NCBI GenBank assembly: GCA_023362775.1
Contig: JALMGJ010000005.1
Coordinates: 67,781,963-67,845,962 of the forward strand
DNA: 64,000 nt
Direction of reading: 5' to 3'
DNA from: Charina bottae
Lineage: Eukaryota > Chordata > Lepidosauria > Squamata > Charinaidae
The notes below the pieces were generated by a model that ran no database searches, was not told the DNA's origin, and saw only the letters and a list, made by a program, of their open reading frames with translations. Of the stretch, positions 1 through 10,330 are shown piece after piece. The stretch's first letter is position 1. Each line of letters starts with the position of its first letter. The position numbers and the translations under genes are program-made.

Positions 1-979
1 ACTAAAAACAGATAAATAAAGCAACTAAACTAAAGCAACTAAACAAGAGATAAATAAAGATGAAAAGGCTTCTGGGAACACAATCTAACTTAATGGAAAT
101 AATGGTCTACTATTTTTATTATCTGGAAAAGGCAGGAAATTCTCATTAAGAGATAGTTTTGGTCAGCTGTTAGGCTGAACTGCTATACTGTATACATGCT
201 CAATAGGAAAACAAATATAGTATTTCTGTTGGAAAACTGATTCATCTTCAAATGGCACACAAGTGTGTGAGGGAAGAAAAATGTGAGCTTTGGAAGATTT
301 TGAACAAAACTTTGGAGATTTTGGCAAAGGCATCAGCAGTCTTGTTGAAGATTGTTATAAAAAGAAAGCAACAAATTTGTTGCAAGCAATTAACTGAAGG
401 TAAGCAGGTATGTGTAGTTCCTTTAAAGGATTATTTAAAATGTATATACTAATATTTATTTATTTATTTATCTGTCAGTCAGTCAATCTATCCAAATACT
501 CTACTTTTCTGAAAAAATAAATTCCAAAGCCACACTCTTGTCACCCTGACTCCAATACACTGACTTCTAAGACATTCCAGATATGCTACTACACGCCACA
601 CCAAAACTCACCAGCTGGTGTAAACTGTCTGCCAATCACTTGGGTACTGTGAATGGCAGATGATATTGAGAGATGGCTAGAGCCACAGGTTAGTCATCAT
701 TCAACACTCGTTCCAGGCGATCATCTATCCATCTATCATTTCCCCTTTTTACCTGGGGAACAATCTGACCCACAGATTAGGTGAAAAAAGACAGAATGAC
801 TGGGTTGCACTAAGCCTTGTTTGGTTTAACCACAGTTTATTGAACAAACTGATGGGTTCACGGGATAAACTAGAGCAAAATTAGCAGTGTTACAACTTAG
901 CAACATGTGGAACATGGCTGAGAAAAACTAATTGAATCCAGGTGTCTCTAGAACAAACCCAATATCCTAATTCCAAATG
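1..979. other. No gene recognised; AT-rich unique sequence
   Basis: I see no repeat family or gene here. A 66-codon open frame at 252-452 is followed by a GGTAAG-like donor, but it has no recognisable protein similarity and no clear acceptor. Short TTTA and ATCT simple stretches lie at 450-500 and 720-745. Confidence 0.5.
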
Positions 980-992
980 TATTATGTATGTA

Positions 993-1328
993 AGTAAAGG
1001 TAAAGGTTCCCCCCGCACATTTGTGCAGTCGTGTCCAACTCTAGGGGCTGGTTCTCATCTCTGTTTGTTAGCCAAAGAGCCAGCGTTGTCCGAAGACGCT
1101 TCCACGGTCATGTGGCTGGCATGGCGCATGCGGAACCTGTTACCATCCCACCAAAGTGGTACCTATTCATCTACTTGCATTTGCATGCTTTCAAATTGCT
1201 AGGTTGGCAAGAGCTGGGGCGAGTGCGGGAGCTCACTCCGTCACACGGGGCTAGGGATTCGAACCTCTGAACTTGCGATCTTCTGATCGACAAGCCTGGC
1301 ATCTTAACCACTGAGCCACCACGTCCCC
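993..1328 (-). repeat. tRNA-derived SINE, ACCTTT-tailed family (full length)
   Basis: The tRNA-like head with a B-box-like GGTTCGAATCC (complement near 1256) lies at the right end and the GGTAAA repeat tail at the left, so the element runs on the minus strand. A 13-bp target duplication, TATTATGTATGTA, flanks it at 980-992 and 1329-1341. The duplication is perfect, which suggests a fairly young insertion. The same family recurs at 3310, 20215, 27061, 29241, 49111 and 63051. It resembles tRNA SINEs known from squamates; I do not assign a formal family name. Confidence 0.9.
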
Positions 1329-1599
1329 TATTATGTATGTACTATCCACCTAAATTTTCTTTTTCTTACTTAGAAAGCTTGCTTCTTGTTTGACTTTCAG
1401 TCCAATAAATGTGGCAGTGTCTTGTAAATTTTTCTGAGGTTAACTTTAAGTTCATGAATCAATACACATTATAAATGTATTGAACAGCATTTTCCCCCCT
1501 ATGCTATTTGAAAAAAAAATCTTCTTGACCTTTAATGTTCAAAGCAGCATTCCTTGGGGATTGTGTTGGAACTGGTACTTCTACTTTGTTTTATAAACA

Positions 1600-1722
1600 A
1601 TATTTTATTTATTTATTTACATATTTATACCCCGCCTATCCCCTCCCTAGATGGAGGGCTCTAGGCGGCTTACATTCATTGAAATTCATACATATTATAT
1701 TATACAGCATATATATTTAACA
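1600..1722 (-). repeat. LINE 3' tail, L2-like
   Basis: A TTTATTTATTTA run is followed by text such as ACCCCGCCTATCCCCTCC and GGCTCTAGGCGGCTTACA. These are typical of the 3' end of CR1/L2-type LINEs in squamates, read here in reverse. Only the tail is present, with no coding part. Confidence 0.55.
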
Positions 1723-1737
1723 ATGTTTACTCGCGCA

Positions 1738-1938
1738 TTAGGGAGGGGGTGAGGGAACCGGCTCTTCATCCGCAGGTATCGGACTACATGCCCCAGAATC
1801 CCTTGCTTCCGAGCCGGCTGCTGACGTCCAGGAAGTTGTCATTTCGGGATCCGCCGTCCTCCGCCGCCATCCACGGGAATCACCAGTTCTTCTTCGGTCC
1901 GAGGGCGACCCTCCGAAGGACGCCAGCAAATTGGCCCA
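1738..1938. other. GC-rich, CpG-bearing segment
   Basis: About 200 bp, much richer in G+C and CpG than its surroundings. It contains ACTACATGCCCCAGAATCCC at 1783-1802, resembling the ACTACAATTCCCAGAATGC promoter motif bound by ZNF143-type factors. It could be a small orphan promoter or CpG island, or the internal part of an unrecognised mobile element. No coding exon can be supported; the open frames on both strands look like by-products of base composition. Confidence 0.35.
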
Positions 1939-1939
1939 C

Positions 1940-2105
1940 GTAAGTGGTACCCATTTATCTACTTGCCTTAGCTTTCGATCTGCTGGGTTGGCAGAAGCTG
2001 GGGCTAGTGACGAGAGCTCACCTCGCCATGTGGATTCGAACCGCCGACCTTATGGTCGGCAGACTAACGGCTCAGCGGTTTAACCCACTGAGCTACTGCG
2101 CCCCT
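1940..2105 (-). repeat. tRNA-derived SINE, truncated, diverged subfamily
   Basis: Reading the minus strand, a head GGGGCGCAGTAGCTCAGTGG with a B box GGTTCGAATCC is followed by the GCTGGGTTGGCAGAAGCTGG body (complement) shared with the ACCTTT SINE. The 3' half is missing and the sequence stops near the GGTACC segment. Confidence 0.7.
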
Positions 2106-2106
2106 T

Positions 2107-2577
2107 TTATGGGATAGAGGAAAGCTTCCAAGTTGGCATAAATGGATTCCTTGACCCCTCTCTCAAAGAATCATCTCTCTCAAGGAATCCATTTATGCCA
2201 ACATGGAAAATCCTTCCTTGAATAGAGGTGGGGGCCTCAGGCATAATCTTTCCCCCATCTTCCTCCCTGTTTTGTCTTCTCTGCCTAGGAAGATTAAGAC
2301 CATTTCACAAGCTCAACAGCAGCATGGTGATCTTAACTATCCTCCTTTAGATGATAAAAGGACTTAAAATAACATCTCAATATAACCATGACCTAGCCCC
2401 AGGTGTAAGGTCACACAGCTACCTAGAAACATATTTAGGATTCCCTTACTAACTTTGCTCAGACTGAAGAAGCTCCTTGGATAAGGAGCGAAACGTTTCC
2501 ACTGAGAAAATAGAAATCCAGTTGACATGATTCAAGCTACAGAGAATCCCACCTGGATGACTGAGAACCTTCATAGA
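2107..2577 (+). mobile_element. Penelope-like element fragment with foldback 5' part
   Basis: From about 2180 it matches the 3' part of the 43-44 kb Penelope-like copies: the end of the GIY-YIG-type frame, a stop near 2367, then an untranslated end with a hammerhead-like motif at 2456-2506. At the left, 2128-2165 is the inverted complement of 2178-2215, so the fragment starts with a hairpin. The right end, CTTCATAGAC, equals the right end of the other copies. No convincing target duplication was found, so this is probably an older or rearranged copy. Confidence 0.75.
2456..2506 (+). ncRNA. Hammerhead-ribozyme-like motif (Penelope end)
   Basis: The core CTGAAGA (2464-2470) fits the hammerhead consensus CUGANGA. 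One extra A follows, then a perfect 7-bp stem II (2472-2478 with 2483-2489, loop GGAT), then GAAAC (2490-2494) and GTT. Helix I can form between 2457-2463 and 2498-2506 with a short bulge. Helix III is nearly absent (GAAACGTTTC is palindromic), so activity would be most likely as a dimer. Hammerheads in Penelope-like elements are established knowledge; activity of this copy is inference. Confidence 0.6.
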
Positions 2578-2860
2578 CCTAGGGTTCTGCGAGACGTCAC
2601 TAGGGGTTCCCTGGGAGATCACAATTTTTATTTTAAAAATTATTTCAAATTTGGGCAACTTCATATTAAAGAGGTAAGTTTCATTATTTTTAGTTTAAGA
2701 ACACTGTTAATGTATATACAGGCCTACACATGAAGCAAATATAATAATTTTGTAACTTCTGGCCTATATTTGAGCCTGAAAGTGCAGGCGTTCCCCAAGG
2801 CCGGAAAAATATTTCAAAGGTTCCTCCAGGGTCAAAAGGTTGAGAAAGGCTGGACTAGAG
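2578..2860. mobile_element. Probable hAT-type MITE remnant
   Basis: The right part reads on the minus strand CAGCCTTTCTCAACCTTTTG followed by TGGAGGAACC. The left part holds GGGTTCCCTGGGAGATCAC in the opposite sense. This resembles a common squamate hAT-derived short element with an AT-rich centre. Ends and target duplication are not clear. Confidence 0.4.
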
Positions 2861-3248
2861 AGATAGAGCTGTTCCCTCCTGAGGGAAGACCATGGCTTCT
2901 TTTTGTTTATTTGTTTTAGTTTGGAGTTAAAATGGATAAAGGAAAACTGAGAGAAGTATATAAAATTATGCACGATGCAGAAAATGTGGATAGAAATATA
3001 TCTTTCTCCCCTTCTCACAATGCTAGAACTTGGTGTAATCCATTCATGCTAATTGTGGATAGATTCAGGATTAATAGAGGAAGCAATTCTTTATACAACA
3101 CATCGACGAACATTGTGATGATGGCCACAATGGATAAATTCTTGGGAGGCAATAAGTTACTGTGGTTACCTCCACAATCAGACAGTAAGCCTTGAATACC
3201 AGCTGCTAGAGACCAACAGTGTAAAAGGGTTATTGACTTTCTGTCCAC

Positions 3249-3309
<61 letters not shown>
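3249..3309 (+). repeat. (GATA)n microsatellite
   Basis: About fifteen tandem GATA units, directly abutting the 5' end of a SINE. Confidence 0.97.
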
Positions 3310-3652
3310 TAGGGGCGTGGTGGCTCAGCGGGTAAGACGCCAGGCTTGTCGATCGGAAGATCGCAAGTTCGGAGGTTCGAATCCCTAGCCCTGCGTGACG
3401 GAGTGAGCTCCTGCACTAGCCCCAGCTCTTGCCAACCTAGCAATTCGAAAGCATGCAAATGCAGGTAGATTAATAGGTACCACTTCGGTGGGTAGGTAAC
3501 AGCGTTCTGCGTGCGTCATGCTGGCCACATGACAGCGGAAACGTCTTCGGACAACGCTGGCTCTTCGGCTAACAAACGGAGATGAGAACCAGCCCCTAGA
3601 GTTGAACACGACTGCACAAATGTGTGGGGGGAACCTTTACCTTTACCTTTTA
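3310..3652 (+). repeat. tRNA-derived SINE, ACCTTT-tailed family (full length)
   Basis: The head GGGGCGTGGTGGCTCAGCGG and B box GGTTCGAATCC come first; the body follows, and the copy ends in CTTTACCTTTACC. Its 5' end abuts the GATA microsatellite and I do not see a clear target duplication. It is otherwise nearly identical to the other copies. Confidence 0.9.
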
Positions 3653-4840
3653 CCACATTATCAGCTTCTTGAAAGTATGGCACAGAACTCAAAAGGCCAC
3701 TGACTTGATCAAACAGGGATCTTATTACATGAAGAATTAAAACTCTTCCAGAACCTATGAGCTGATTTCACATGCAAGTACAGAAGAGAGATAATGTTAT
3801 AGTATTATATAAATAAAAATAAAAATTGTAGGAATTAAAAACTGAATTAGAACATTTTTAGTAAATTTTGCTCACCCTTCTGACTACAATTGCTCTTGAA
3901 AGCCAGGATTACTCGAGCTGTGAATTCTGGGGTTTCTTGGACTGGCAGTTGACTCCAGGAACCCAAAAGTTTTTCTGTTCTGACTTTAGTTATTCCCAGC
4001 AATATCGTGAGATTTCTATATATACTTTATCTTGGAAATATTCAGGGACACACCCAGAGGCGACTCTGTCAGCCTTTGGCCGAAAAGGAAAAGAAGCAGT
4101 TCCTTGATATACAAACCTGCCATTTATACTCTATGAAAAACACAGATGTTGGAACAGGCATGTTCTTTTTTAATATGATAATTATGGGCTGCAATTTACT
4201 GAGCTGATGCAAGCCCATGTGCTCATTAAAACTACTTCCCACATGAAAAGAATGACTGCCTGGGTTAGTCTACTTTGTCTATTGCCAACTATTGCATAGT
4301 ATGGTACCAGAAGAAGAGCTTGGGAGTACCTAATTACTACACATCAGAGCACTGGCTGTTAAAGCTTCTCTACAATTTAGTCTTTTACTATTTCCAAACA
4401 CTAGCAAGTTCTTGCCTTAACATTTTGCACTGTCAAAATGGGGAGGAGGGCAGCAAATCTGATTAAATTGTCCTGGATTCTAGGAACAACTTTGAGAGGT
4501 AGACAAAAACCAAGTTCAAATATTTTGGTATAATACATTGTTATGGTTTTAAAAAGTCATGCACACACTCAGACACACAATACAGACACACTTTATTAGA
4601 AACAAATTGTTTTTGTTAAAATAGGCAATAAATTTGCTAATAAAATAGGCAGTCCTATACATGCTTATGAGGGCATAAGGTCACTGAGTACTTTGCAGAA
4701 CAAACAGAAGTTATTCTGAATACCTGATATTGATGGACCTCACAGGTAATCAGATTTCCCCTCTGTGATCCACAAATTTAAAGTCTCTATGTTGTAAATT
4801 TAAATTTTGCAAAATAATCCTGATTGATTGGGATCAATGG
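3653..4840. other. No feature recognised
   Basis: Moderately AT-rich sequence with only short chance open frames. No repeat family or exon can be supported. Confidence 0.5.
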
Positions 4841-4844
4841 AAGG

Positions 4845-4985
4845 AAAGAGAAAAAGAGCAAGGTGACCAGCAGCAATGGGTGCCCTGTTGGAAGACCCGG
4901 TCAAGGCAGGGCATCCTAGAGAAAATCTATCTATGTGGTCACTAAGAGTCAACATTGACTTGATGAAACATAATCATTATCAGTC
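4845..4985 (+). repeat. LINE 3' end fragment (BovB/RTE-like)
   Basis: A short stretch around ACCAGCAGCAATGGGTGCCC, followed by GAGAAAATCTATCTATGTGG, matches the same 3' end seen at 7104-7250, where it follows a recognisable LINE C-terminal coding segment. Only the last 140 bp are present. Confidence 0.6.
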
Positions 4986-5138
4986 ATTTGGATCAAATGC
5001 CACTAAATGCATCATACACTTTCCAGGTAAGTATAAATTACAGAGCAAATCTTCAGTAGAATAAAGAATGCAAGCAAAGCATGTACGTTTCCTAAGTTAC
5101 GTGATTTTCACAAAAAGCTGGTGAAAGATACACAAAGT

Positions 5139-5486
5139 TATTTTTTTTAGATTTTTTTATCCCGCCTTTATTTTTTATAAATAACTCAAGGCGGGGAACA
5201 TACCTAATACTCCTTCCTCCTCCTCTTTTCCTCACAACAACAACCCTGTGAGGTGAGTTGGGCTGAGAGAGAGTGACTGGCCCAAGGTCACCCAGCCGGC
5301 TTTCATGCCTAAGGTGGGACTAGATCTCTCACTCTCCTGGTTTGCCATTGGCTCCTTCCTAGGGCTGAGAGACAGCGATTGGCCCAAGGACACCCAGCCG
5401 GCTTTCATGCCTAAGGCGGGACCAGAACTCTCAGTCTCCTGGTTTCTAGCCTGGTGCCTTAACCACTAGACCAAACTGGCTCTTTT
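5139..5486 (-). repeat. Sauria-type SINE with duplicated body
   Basis: On the minus strand it starts AAGAGCCAGTTTGGTCTAGT and ends in the BovB-like tail (CAAGGCGGGG... with AATAAAGGCGGGAT in complement, 5155-5200). The middle is present twice: the block from GGGCTGAGAG to CTCCTGGTTT occurs at 5261-5342 and again at 5363-5444, joined by CCATTGGCTCCTTCCTA. The copy at 14668-15003 has the same arrangement, whereas 25605-25843 has a single body. Confidence 0.85.
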
Positions 5487-6335
5487 AAACTGCATCCTCC
5501 GTTCATTAGGCATCTATGGAAAGATAGGGGCACAAAAATCGAAGCACAGAATTACATTTAAAGTGGAGAACACTATAAAATATTACCCAGGATTTTAAAA
5601 AAAATCAAAATGGAACAGAATAGGCTTCACTGCTATATAAAAGAAAATAAAAGAGGACCCAGTCTGTGGGAATCTTGCAACTAGGAAGCTCCTATCAATA
5701 AGTTAGAGCTTCCTTTTGCCATAGAGCATAAAAACAGCTTTCTTGTTTCCAGTGAGTTTATCAGTTACAAACATTTTCTTGTTCTCTATTTTTGCTGCTG
5801 TGTAAAAATAACCTCACCTACACTTCTTTGAAAGACATTTATCACAAAAGGGCTCAAGCACCTCATTTCAAAAACTCAAGACTGCTGATTTAATCAAAAA
5901 TGAAATTTTAAATGCACTTGCTTTATGCAATAGAACTACATTACAGGAGAAACGCCTTCTGGGAGATGAAGGACGAGGATACAACCTTAATGTTGAATCA
6001 AACTCTCTTCAATGTATTTCTTAGCAATGAAAATGAAAAAATAGATTCTTGCTAGCTATTATGATGTGCAGTTTGACCCTTTAGGAAGCACCATCAGATC
6101 CTTTTACCTTTATGCCACTGACAAACAAAACAATATAAATATGATGTCAGTATATTATCTACTTTAACATTGCCATGAAATGTTATAGCTGTCAAAATGA
6201 TTAGTATCTAAATTTTTATGGGAACACAAGTTCAAATTCTCAACCACACTGCTCCCTGTGTGATACTGGGCCAGTAATGGGGATGTATATTGAATATAAC
6301 GTGAGGGAGGGGGGAACTTGTTCACAGCCTTGAAC
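5487..6335. other. No feature recognised
   Basis: AT-rich sequence without supported genes or named repeats. Confidence 0.5.
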
Positions 6336-6343
6336 CCCTGGAG

Positions 6344-6547
6344 CAGAGCTTTCCAAACTGTGTGTCGCGACACAAAAGTGTGTCGCCACACACAGTCTGG
6401 TGTGTCACCACACAACCCGGAAGCGCTGATCATCATCAGCGCTTCCGGGTTTTCCCGCGGCGACACACCAACTGCAGCGCTCAAAACACGAAAGCGGCAG
6501 CAGCGCTTCCGGGTTTTTGTGCGCTGCCGCACTTCCGGAAAGCCCTG
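6344..6547. mobile_element. hAT-type MITE, family A
   Basis: Inverted ends CAGAGCTTTCCAAACTGTG and (in complement) CAGGGCTTTCCGGAAGTG. A perfect 8-bp target duplication, CCCTGGAG, lies at 6336-6343 and 6548-6555. The inside is GC- and CpG-rich with nested hairpins such as GCGCTTCCGGGTT. CAG ends and an 8-bp duplication are the hAT hallmark. There is no transposase; open frames on both strands reflect base composition. Confidence 0.92.
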
Positions 6548-6667
6548 CCCTGGAGAAAAGGCAGGATATAAAAGTAAAATCTGTTTTCTTTTTCTTTTTT
6601 TGATTAATAAGTTTTACTTTTACTTTTTTTTTAAGAACGACAAATAAAAATTTAAAAGTACGAAACT

Positions 6668-7250
6668 GTGATGTAAAGAAAACAAACCGATGGATCATCG
6701 AACAAATCAACCCAGAGTTCTCATTCAGGGCACAAATGACCAGGCTCAAATTATCCTACTTTGGACACTTTATGCAAATACCTAGCTCTCTGGAAAAGGC
6801 TCTAATGCTGGGAAAGGTGGAAGGAAAAAGAAGTGACTTGCAAGGTAATCCAGACAAGAAGCACACCCAGAAGTACTAGCTCTAACTTTATTGTAAGATT
6901 ACAGTAACAGAATCTTGCAAGTCTGAAAATACATTTCTCCCCCGTTGCCCTTATAATCCAAGAAACTTGGGAGGGTCCCTTCTGAGACTTTTGCCATGCC
7001 CCCATTCCTTCTGAGGACACAGCTGCTGCTTCTCTGACCATTGTCTAGTCTGCGGCTCTTCCTCCTGTCTCCCAAGGTCATTACTGCATACCATTACAAG
7101 AAGAAGAGAAAGACCAGCAGCAAGGTGGATGGACTTAGTTACAGTGGCGATGAGTGCACCGTTGGGGGACCTGAAAGACCAGGTTAAGGATAGATCGTCA
7201 TGGAGAAAATCTATCTGTGGTCGCTGTGCGTCGAAAACAACTTGATGACA
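6668..7250 (+). pseudogene. BovB/RTE-like LINE C-terminal remnant, interrupted by an LTR
   Basis: The translated text resembles the C-terminal domain of BovB-like LINEs: a motif like SYFGHFMQ, then SLEKALMLGKVEGKR up to 6833. After the inserted LTR (6834-7098 plus a 5-bp duplication) it continues from 7104 with the 3' end also found at 4845-4985. It ends in a (CATC)n run. Removing the LTR and one duplication copy rejoins the two parts. The element is heavily truncated and cannot encode an active protein. Confidence 0.65.
6834..7098 (-). mobile_element. Solo LTR, family 1
   Basis: Read on the minus strand it begins TGTAATGGTATGCAGTAATG and ends in GCAAGTCA. A 5-bp target duplication, AGAAG, lies at 6829-6833 and 7099-7103. 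The complement holds CTTACAATAAAGTTAG, a polyadenylation signal, about 60 bp from the 3' end. There are no internal genes, so this is a solo LTR. The same family is at 34402 and 30165, and an older copy at 17210. It could belong to an endogenous retrovirus or another LTR retrotransposon. Confidence 0.85.
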
Positions 7251-7251
7251 C

Positions 7252-7300
7252 ATCATCCATCCATCCATCCATCCATCCATCCATCCATCCATCCATCCAA
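7252..7300 (+). repeat. (CATC)n microsatellite at a LINE tail
   Basis: About twelve CATC units directly follow the BovB-like LINE 3' end, suggesting that the repeat grew from the LINE tail. Confidence 0.95.
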
Positions 7301-8271
7301 ATACAAGATTATATATAAAAGCCTAAGTTGTATCAACTAATGGTTAACATAGGTATGAAAAAAGAATAAAGTTAAAAATGAAACTGCTTAGGGACTTTAG
7401 CATAACTTCAGCACAATTCTGAACTTTTTTTCTGATATATATCCCAACATACAGTAGATGGCACTGTTGCTGAGTAAAGAAATAGCTGTGAACAGATGTT
7501 CCTGTTTTCTTTACAGTTCTGGCCATAAATCAGTTCTCCTAAATGTGTCCAAGTTTTTCTAGACCAAAGGACAGGAAGAGAAATATGCACTATTTTTAAT
7601 TCTGTTTAATAGGCAGTTTCTATACCATAACAGGAATTCTTTCCTCCAGAAATGGCCACCAGTGTTTCTGGGTTCTATTTTTAACAAAGATTGTTTATCG
7701 AGCATCAACTAAACTGGAATATACATTTCCATTTTGCAATTTATTTTCTAATAATGTTTATGATTCATGAAATGGTTTCTTTCTAGGGGGTATTAAAAAT
7801 TCCCTGGATGTAAATATTTAAAACAGGGCTGTTACTCAAAATATATAGTATGACCACTGGAAACATAATTTAACCAAAGTACATTTGGACAGAACGGGCC
7901 TAATTTAGGCATCACACCATGATAGTGTATATACAGTATTGTTCAAGACATTGACTGAAGATGTGGAGTCCCGCTTTGTATGTGGCTCAAGGTATGCACT
8001 AATTCTTAATACTAAAGATTATGGCAGTGGGCCGTATCACATTTTAACGTGATGCATTAAAATTAAAAAAAGAGGTGGAGCTTTGATCATGCAGTCACGG
8101 CCACCATCTAGACTTTTTGACCTCTCCTGGCAGATATTCCTGATTGTAGAATGTGAAAACTAAAATGAATGGTGTGCATGTGTGTGGAAAGAAAGAGAAT
8201 AGTATATGAGTGTGTGTATTTCAGTGTGCCTTATAACATAAAAAGGGGGGGCAGGTGTTAATGAACCTTGG
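7301..8271. other. No feature recognised
   Basis: AT-rich sequence with no supported gene or named repeat. Confidence 0.5.
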
Positions 8272-8279
8272 CCCAAAGA

Positions 8280-8668
8280 TAGACTGACCATATTTCCTTG
8301 AGACAAAAACGGGTGGGGGCGGAGCGGCTGGTTGGGGGGGGCTGGGAGGTTCACCTCCGCCTATCAGCACGCGGGAAGGGCGGGCTGGGCAGCACAATGG
8401 GCGGGGGCAGAGCAGCTGATTGGAGGGAACCCGGAAGGGGAATCGCCTCCGCCTGTCGTGGTGCTGGGCCCGCCTCTCCCACCTCCTTTGCCATGCGCTG
8501 GTGGGCGAGGGTGATTCCTCCTCCGGGTTCCCTCCGGTCGGCTGCTCCACCTCCTTCTGTTCCTGAAAAACGGGACAAAACCGGCATTTATGTTAAAACG
8601 ATGGGATGATGGAGAAAAGGGGAAAAAACAGGACTGTCCCATTCAAAACGGGACATATGGTTAGCCTA
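8280..8668. mobile_element. hAT-type MITE, family D (TAG ends)
   Basis: Ends TAGACTGACCATATTT and, in complement, TAGGCTAACCATATGTCC. A perfect 8-bp target duplication, CCCAAAGA, lies at 8272-8279 and 8669-8676. The inside is strongly GC-rich (8300-8560), followed by a segment with several ACGGGAC and CGGGACA words. The same family occurs at 57856-58071, and a right end only at 13450-13558. The several overlapping open frames are not genes. Confidence 0.88.
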
Positions 8669-8750
8669 CCCAAAGACCCTGCAATGGAATTTGTGGTGCT
8701 GCTGATGGGTTGACTGAGATATTTTTCTCCTTGCATCCAATAAGACCACC

Positions 8751-8820
8751 AGCTGTCAGGGAGATAACTGGTGAAGGAGGAGGGGGCTCCCTCCTTCTTC
8801 ACCAGTTATCTCCCTGACAC
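8751..8820. repeat. Hairpin-forming inverted repeat
   Basis: Arms of about 31 bp (left GTCAGGGAGATAACTGGTGA, right its complement ending CTCCCTGAC) are separated by a few bases near 8786. It lies 80 bp right of the family D MITE but shares no end sequence with it. Confidence 0.85.
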
Positions 8821-9670
8821 CAGCTTAGCAATATCACAACCTCTCTGTAACTCCTTTTTTTTTTTAAAGAAGGCTTCTAAGACCTCTGTACAATGATTGA
8901 TTAAAACATTTTAAAGCAAAATATTTTATTTCCTCTAACCTTTGAGGTGGCACTTCTCTGGCTGCTGTCTGGATAGAATGAGAAATTCATCTCCCCCCTC
9001 CCCTCAGCCCAAATGATTAAATGAAACTCACTGTACCAGGTTTAGAAGTGGTTATTGTTTATACCCAACCCTGCTGCTTACTCTAAATGGTTGTTTCCAA
9101 GGCCATGGGTCTTATTAATAAGAAATTTAAAACTTGGACTGGGTAGTGGAACTCCATCATCCCATATATACTGTACATACGGTATGTATGCCACCTACCC
9201 ACCCACCCGTAGTGGCTAGTCCAGAGGCACTGCATTGGAGTCATTTTTATCCCTTGCGTATCTCAGGATCTGTCCCTATCATAAGTCATAACTGCAGAAG
9301 AATCAGATGTTCCAGATGTCCCAAATCCTGGATATGGCCTTGTTGGAGGCCACCGAAGCCCCATATATCTCTGTGCTTTAAAATCTCTTCATGTTGCTTT
9401 ATCATGATATGGCAGACTTGTGGGTGACTCCCACGACACCACAACCGTGATGCCTCCTGAAAAAGGGACTTTGGAATTGGATTTCTGATAATGTCAGTTC
9501 AGGGCTGTACATTTTCTATCAACTTGAAAGAGTCTGAGGCTAATGTAGTTGGACAGGAAAGAAGAAATTCCTAAGTGAGGCATAGAATAGTGTAACTCCT
9601 GGGAAAAGAGGAAGCCATCTTGAATAGCTGGAACATATCAAATTGCCTATCAGGAAATTAAGCAAATGAA
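8821..9670. other. No feature recognised
   Basis: Unassigned sequence. The open frame at 9134-9427 has no recognisable domain. Confidence 0.5.
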
Positions 9671-9689
9671 TTTACAATAAACCATTTAA

Positions 9690-9965
9690 AAGGGGGCCAC
9701 GGTGGCTCACATGGCTAAGGCGCTAAGATGTTGAGACGGGAAGATCTTAAGGTCAGCGGTTTGAAGCCCGTGTGCAGATGCCGCATGACGGGGCGAGCTC
9801 CTGTCAGCTAGCCCTAGCTTCCAACGTCAGGCTCTAGCGACAAGCCGGTTGGTTAGCCCCCATCGCAACTAAACGGATCAACAAATTACCAACTTCCGGT
9901 TGATCCAGAAAAAAGCGGACCCTGCAAAAAAGCGGGATAAATGCTAGGATGTTGAAGAAGAAGAC
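9690..9965 (+). repeat. tRNA-derived SINE, second family
   Basis: The head GGGGGCCACGGTGGCTCACA and a degenerate B box GGTTTGAAGCC are followed by a body ending in AAAAGCGGGATAAATGC and a GAA-rich tail. A 19-bp perfect target duplication (starting TTTACAATAAACC) lies at 9671-9689 and 9966-9984. It has the tRNA-SINE structure but a different body from the ACCTTT family. Confidence 0.88.
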
Positions 9966-10114
9966 TTTACAATAAACCATTTAATGTACACGGTGAGTGC
10001 CAGACAGTTTCCATGATAAGCATCATGGTTTGGAAGTGTACTGGCCTGTATCTTTACCAGCTGGGTAGCTAAAGTATGTGAAAAGCTGCCTTCTAAATTC
10101 CCACCTCCCATGGA

Positions 10115-10330
10115 TTTATTTGTTTATTTGATTCATATGCCACCTTTTCTCCAGAAGCTCAAGTATGCACGGTGCTTCCTCTTCCAATTTTTCCCCACAA
10201 CAACCCTGTGAAATAGATTAGGGCAAGAGTTAGCAACTGACCCTGTGAACTTCTGGGACTGAGGGTAGACTAGAACCTGGATCTCTCTGCTTCTAATCGA
10301 ACACCTTAACCACTATACCATAGTGGCTCT
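10115..10330 (-). repeat. Old tRNA-type SINE with CR1/L2-like tail
   Basis: On the minus strand the head reads AAGAGCCACTATGGTATAGT followed by GGTTAAGGTG. The body holds CACAGGGTTGTTGTGGGG, and the tail is an AAATAAACAAATAAATCC run. It is similar in plan to the Sauria SINEs but diverged. Confidence 0.65.

Noticed and set aside
252..452. 66-codon open frame followed by a GGTAAG-like donor, a possible exon
   Set aside because: No recognisable protein similarity, no convincing acceptor or partner exon; short frames this long are expected by chance.
993..1328. tRNA-like A and B boxes as a tRNA gene
   Set aside because: Part of a dispersed SINE with a long body and target duplication; the same applies to the other SINE heads.
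3249..3309. Regularly spaced repeats, CRISPR-like at first glance
   Set aside because: Simple GATA tandem repeat without spacers, in a vertebrate genome.
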